Part shown: positions 6,683-7,166 of the stretch, in pieces | Position numbering within the stretch: position 1 is the stretch's first letter | Layout of the letters: the number at the start of each line of letters is the position of its first letter | From: an uncultured Clostridium sp. | GTDB lineage: Bacteria > Bacillota > Clostridia > Lachnospirales > Lachnospiraceae | DNA length: 7,166 nt | Assembly (NCBI GenBank): GCA_900552885.1 | Contig: USBM01000111.1 | Span: forward strand, 1-7,166 | Direction of reading: 5' to 3' | Program-made: the position numbers and the translations under genes | The notes under the pieces: model-generated | The model's database searches: none | The model's input: only the letters and a program-made list of their open reading frames with translations | What the model was told of the DNA's origin: nothing

Positions 6683-7056
6683 ATACTCATCTCCTCATAA
6701 ATCTCCTTCACCAGTTCCACAATATGTTCCCGGTTATATCCCATCATCTTAAGTTCCATAATCTCAGTTGTAAGCTGCTTACGTATCTCCATTACCTTTG
6801 TCTCATCCGGCTTAATTGTAATCTCATCTGCAATAAAGGTTCCCTTTCCCCGGATCGTCATGATGATATGCTGCCGCTCTAATTCCTGATATGCCTTTGC
6901 TACTGTACCGGGTGTAATCTTCAATTCCAATGCTAACTTCCTGACAGATGGAATTGCATCCATCGGCTTCAGATAACCTTTCATAACAGCAAACTTCATC
7001 TGCTCTACAATCTGTTCATAGATTGGCTTGCTGCCTTTGAAATCCAATGTAATCAT
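6679..7056 (-). CDS. GntR-family (YtrA subfamily) transcriptional regulator
   Basis: A 125-residue DNA-binding protein and probable autorepressor of the ABC operon. Residues about 8-76 form the GntR winged helix: PIYEQIVEQMKFAVMKGYLK, then IPSVRKLALELKITPGTVAKAYQELE, then the wing GKGTFI (70-75). The C-terminal part (about 80-125) is a short helical dimerisation region with no ligand-binding domain, which defines the YtrA type (usually 120-130 residues). The start at 7056 is fixed by AAAGGAGG (7063-7070) with a 6-base spacer; the frame remains open further upstream to an ATG at 7125, but that extension (MTSDAELGSDIR...) is unlike the family and crosses the ribosome site. Relatives respond to cell-wall antibiotics or other envelope stress and release their own operon. 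Here LKPMDAIPSVR replaces the common LxPGDxLPSVR turn, a mild deviation. Confidence 0.95.
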   Translation of the reverse strand: MITLDFKGSKPIYEQIVEQMKFAVMKGYLKPMDAIPSVRKLALELKITPGTVAKAYQELERQHIIMTIRGKGTFIADEITIKPDETKVMEIRKQLTTEIMELKMMGYNREHIVELVKEIYEEMSI

Positions 7057-7062
7057 TCTATT

Positions 7063-7070
7063 CCTCCTTT
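7063..7070 (-). promoter_or_regulatory. Ribosome binding site of the GntR regulator
   Basis: AAAGGAGG ends 6 bases before the ATG at 7056. It supports the 125-residue start over the in-frame ATG at 7125. The upstream 7071-7166 stretch should hold the operon promoter and operator; I see no convincing -35/-10 pair there. Confidence 0.8.
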
Positions 7071-7166
7071 CTAACATATTCCCTGGCATCCTAATGTCTG
7101 AACCCAGTTCTGCATCCGATGTCACTTCTGTTTATTGCCACTGTTCCAACTGTACCACTTGTTATG

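Noticed and set aside
7071..7166. Short repeats upstream of the GntR gene (two ACAGT copies, and GAAC-TGG-GTTC)
   Set aside because: This is where an operator is expected, but arms of 4-5 bases are too short to call a binding site, and no clear promoter hexamers accompany them.

Overview
The window looks like chromosomal DNA from an anaerobic, low-to-moderate GC clostridial Firmicute, most likely Lachnospiraceae. The indications are strong Shine-Dalgarno sites, tightly packed minus-strand operons, a monomeric Group B-type [FeFe] hydrogenase and a YtrABC-like GntR/ABC module. The family assignment is inferred from gene content and codon use, not from a marker gene. Every gene I accept is on the minus strand, so transcription runs from high to low coordinates.

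Right part (about 7056 down to 3462): a three-gene unit encoding a short GntR/YtrA-type repressor, an ABC ATPase that overlaps it by 4 bp (ATGA), and a large polytopic permease built from two similar halves. This is the usual layout of a self-regulated efflux or envelope-stress ABC system. The permease appears to carry a one-base frameshift near 3593: the +1 frame continues as a convincing final membrane helix and basic tail, while the annotated frame ends in an unlikely-looking tail.

Middle part (about 3365 down to 726): a second unit encoding an [FeFe] hydrogenase with 16 N-terminal cysteines suited to FeS clusters plus the three H-cluster motifs, then a 52-residue single-helix membrane protein with a very acidic tail, then an AEC-family carrier that starts with GTG. 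Gaps are 12 and 3 bases, so the three are probably co-transcribed and translationally coupled. A strong intrinsic terminator (about 624-653) follows. A plausible reading is hydrogen-evolving fermentation coupled to organic-acid transport, with the small protein of unknown role.

Left part (1-624): a sharply different segment. It is GC-rich (60-65% in the 60-base blocks I hand-counted, against about 35-45% in two blocks further right), with Leu CTG and Arg CGC codons. It encodes 208 residues of an argininosuccinate lyase-like protein that has lost its N-terminus and its recognisable catalytic motifs yet has no internal stop. Homology begins exactly where the terminator T-tract ends, so this is either a recombination or transfer junction or an assembly chimera.

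The best candidates for something undescribed are the hydrogenase / micro-membrane-protein / AEC operon and the motif-less ArgH-like protein. No RNA genes, CRISPR arrays, insertion sequences or riboswitches were seen.
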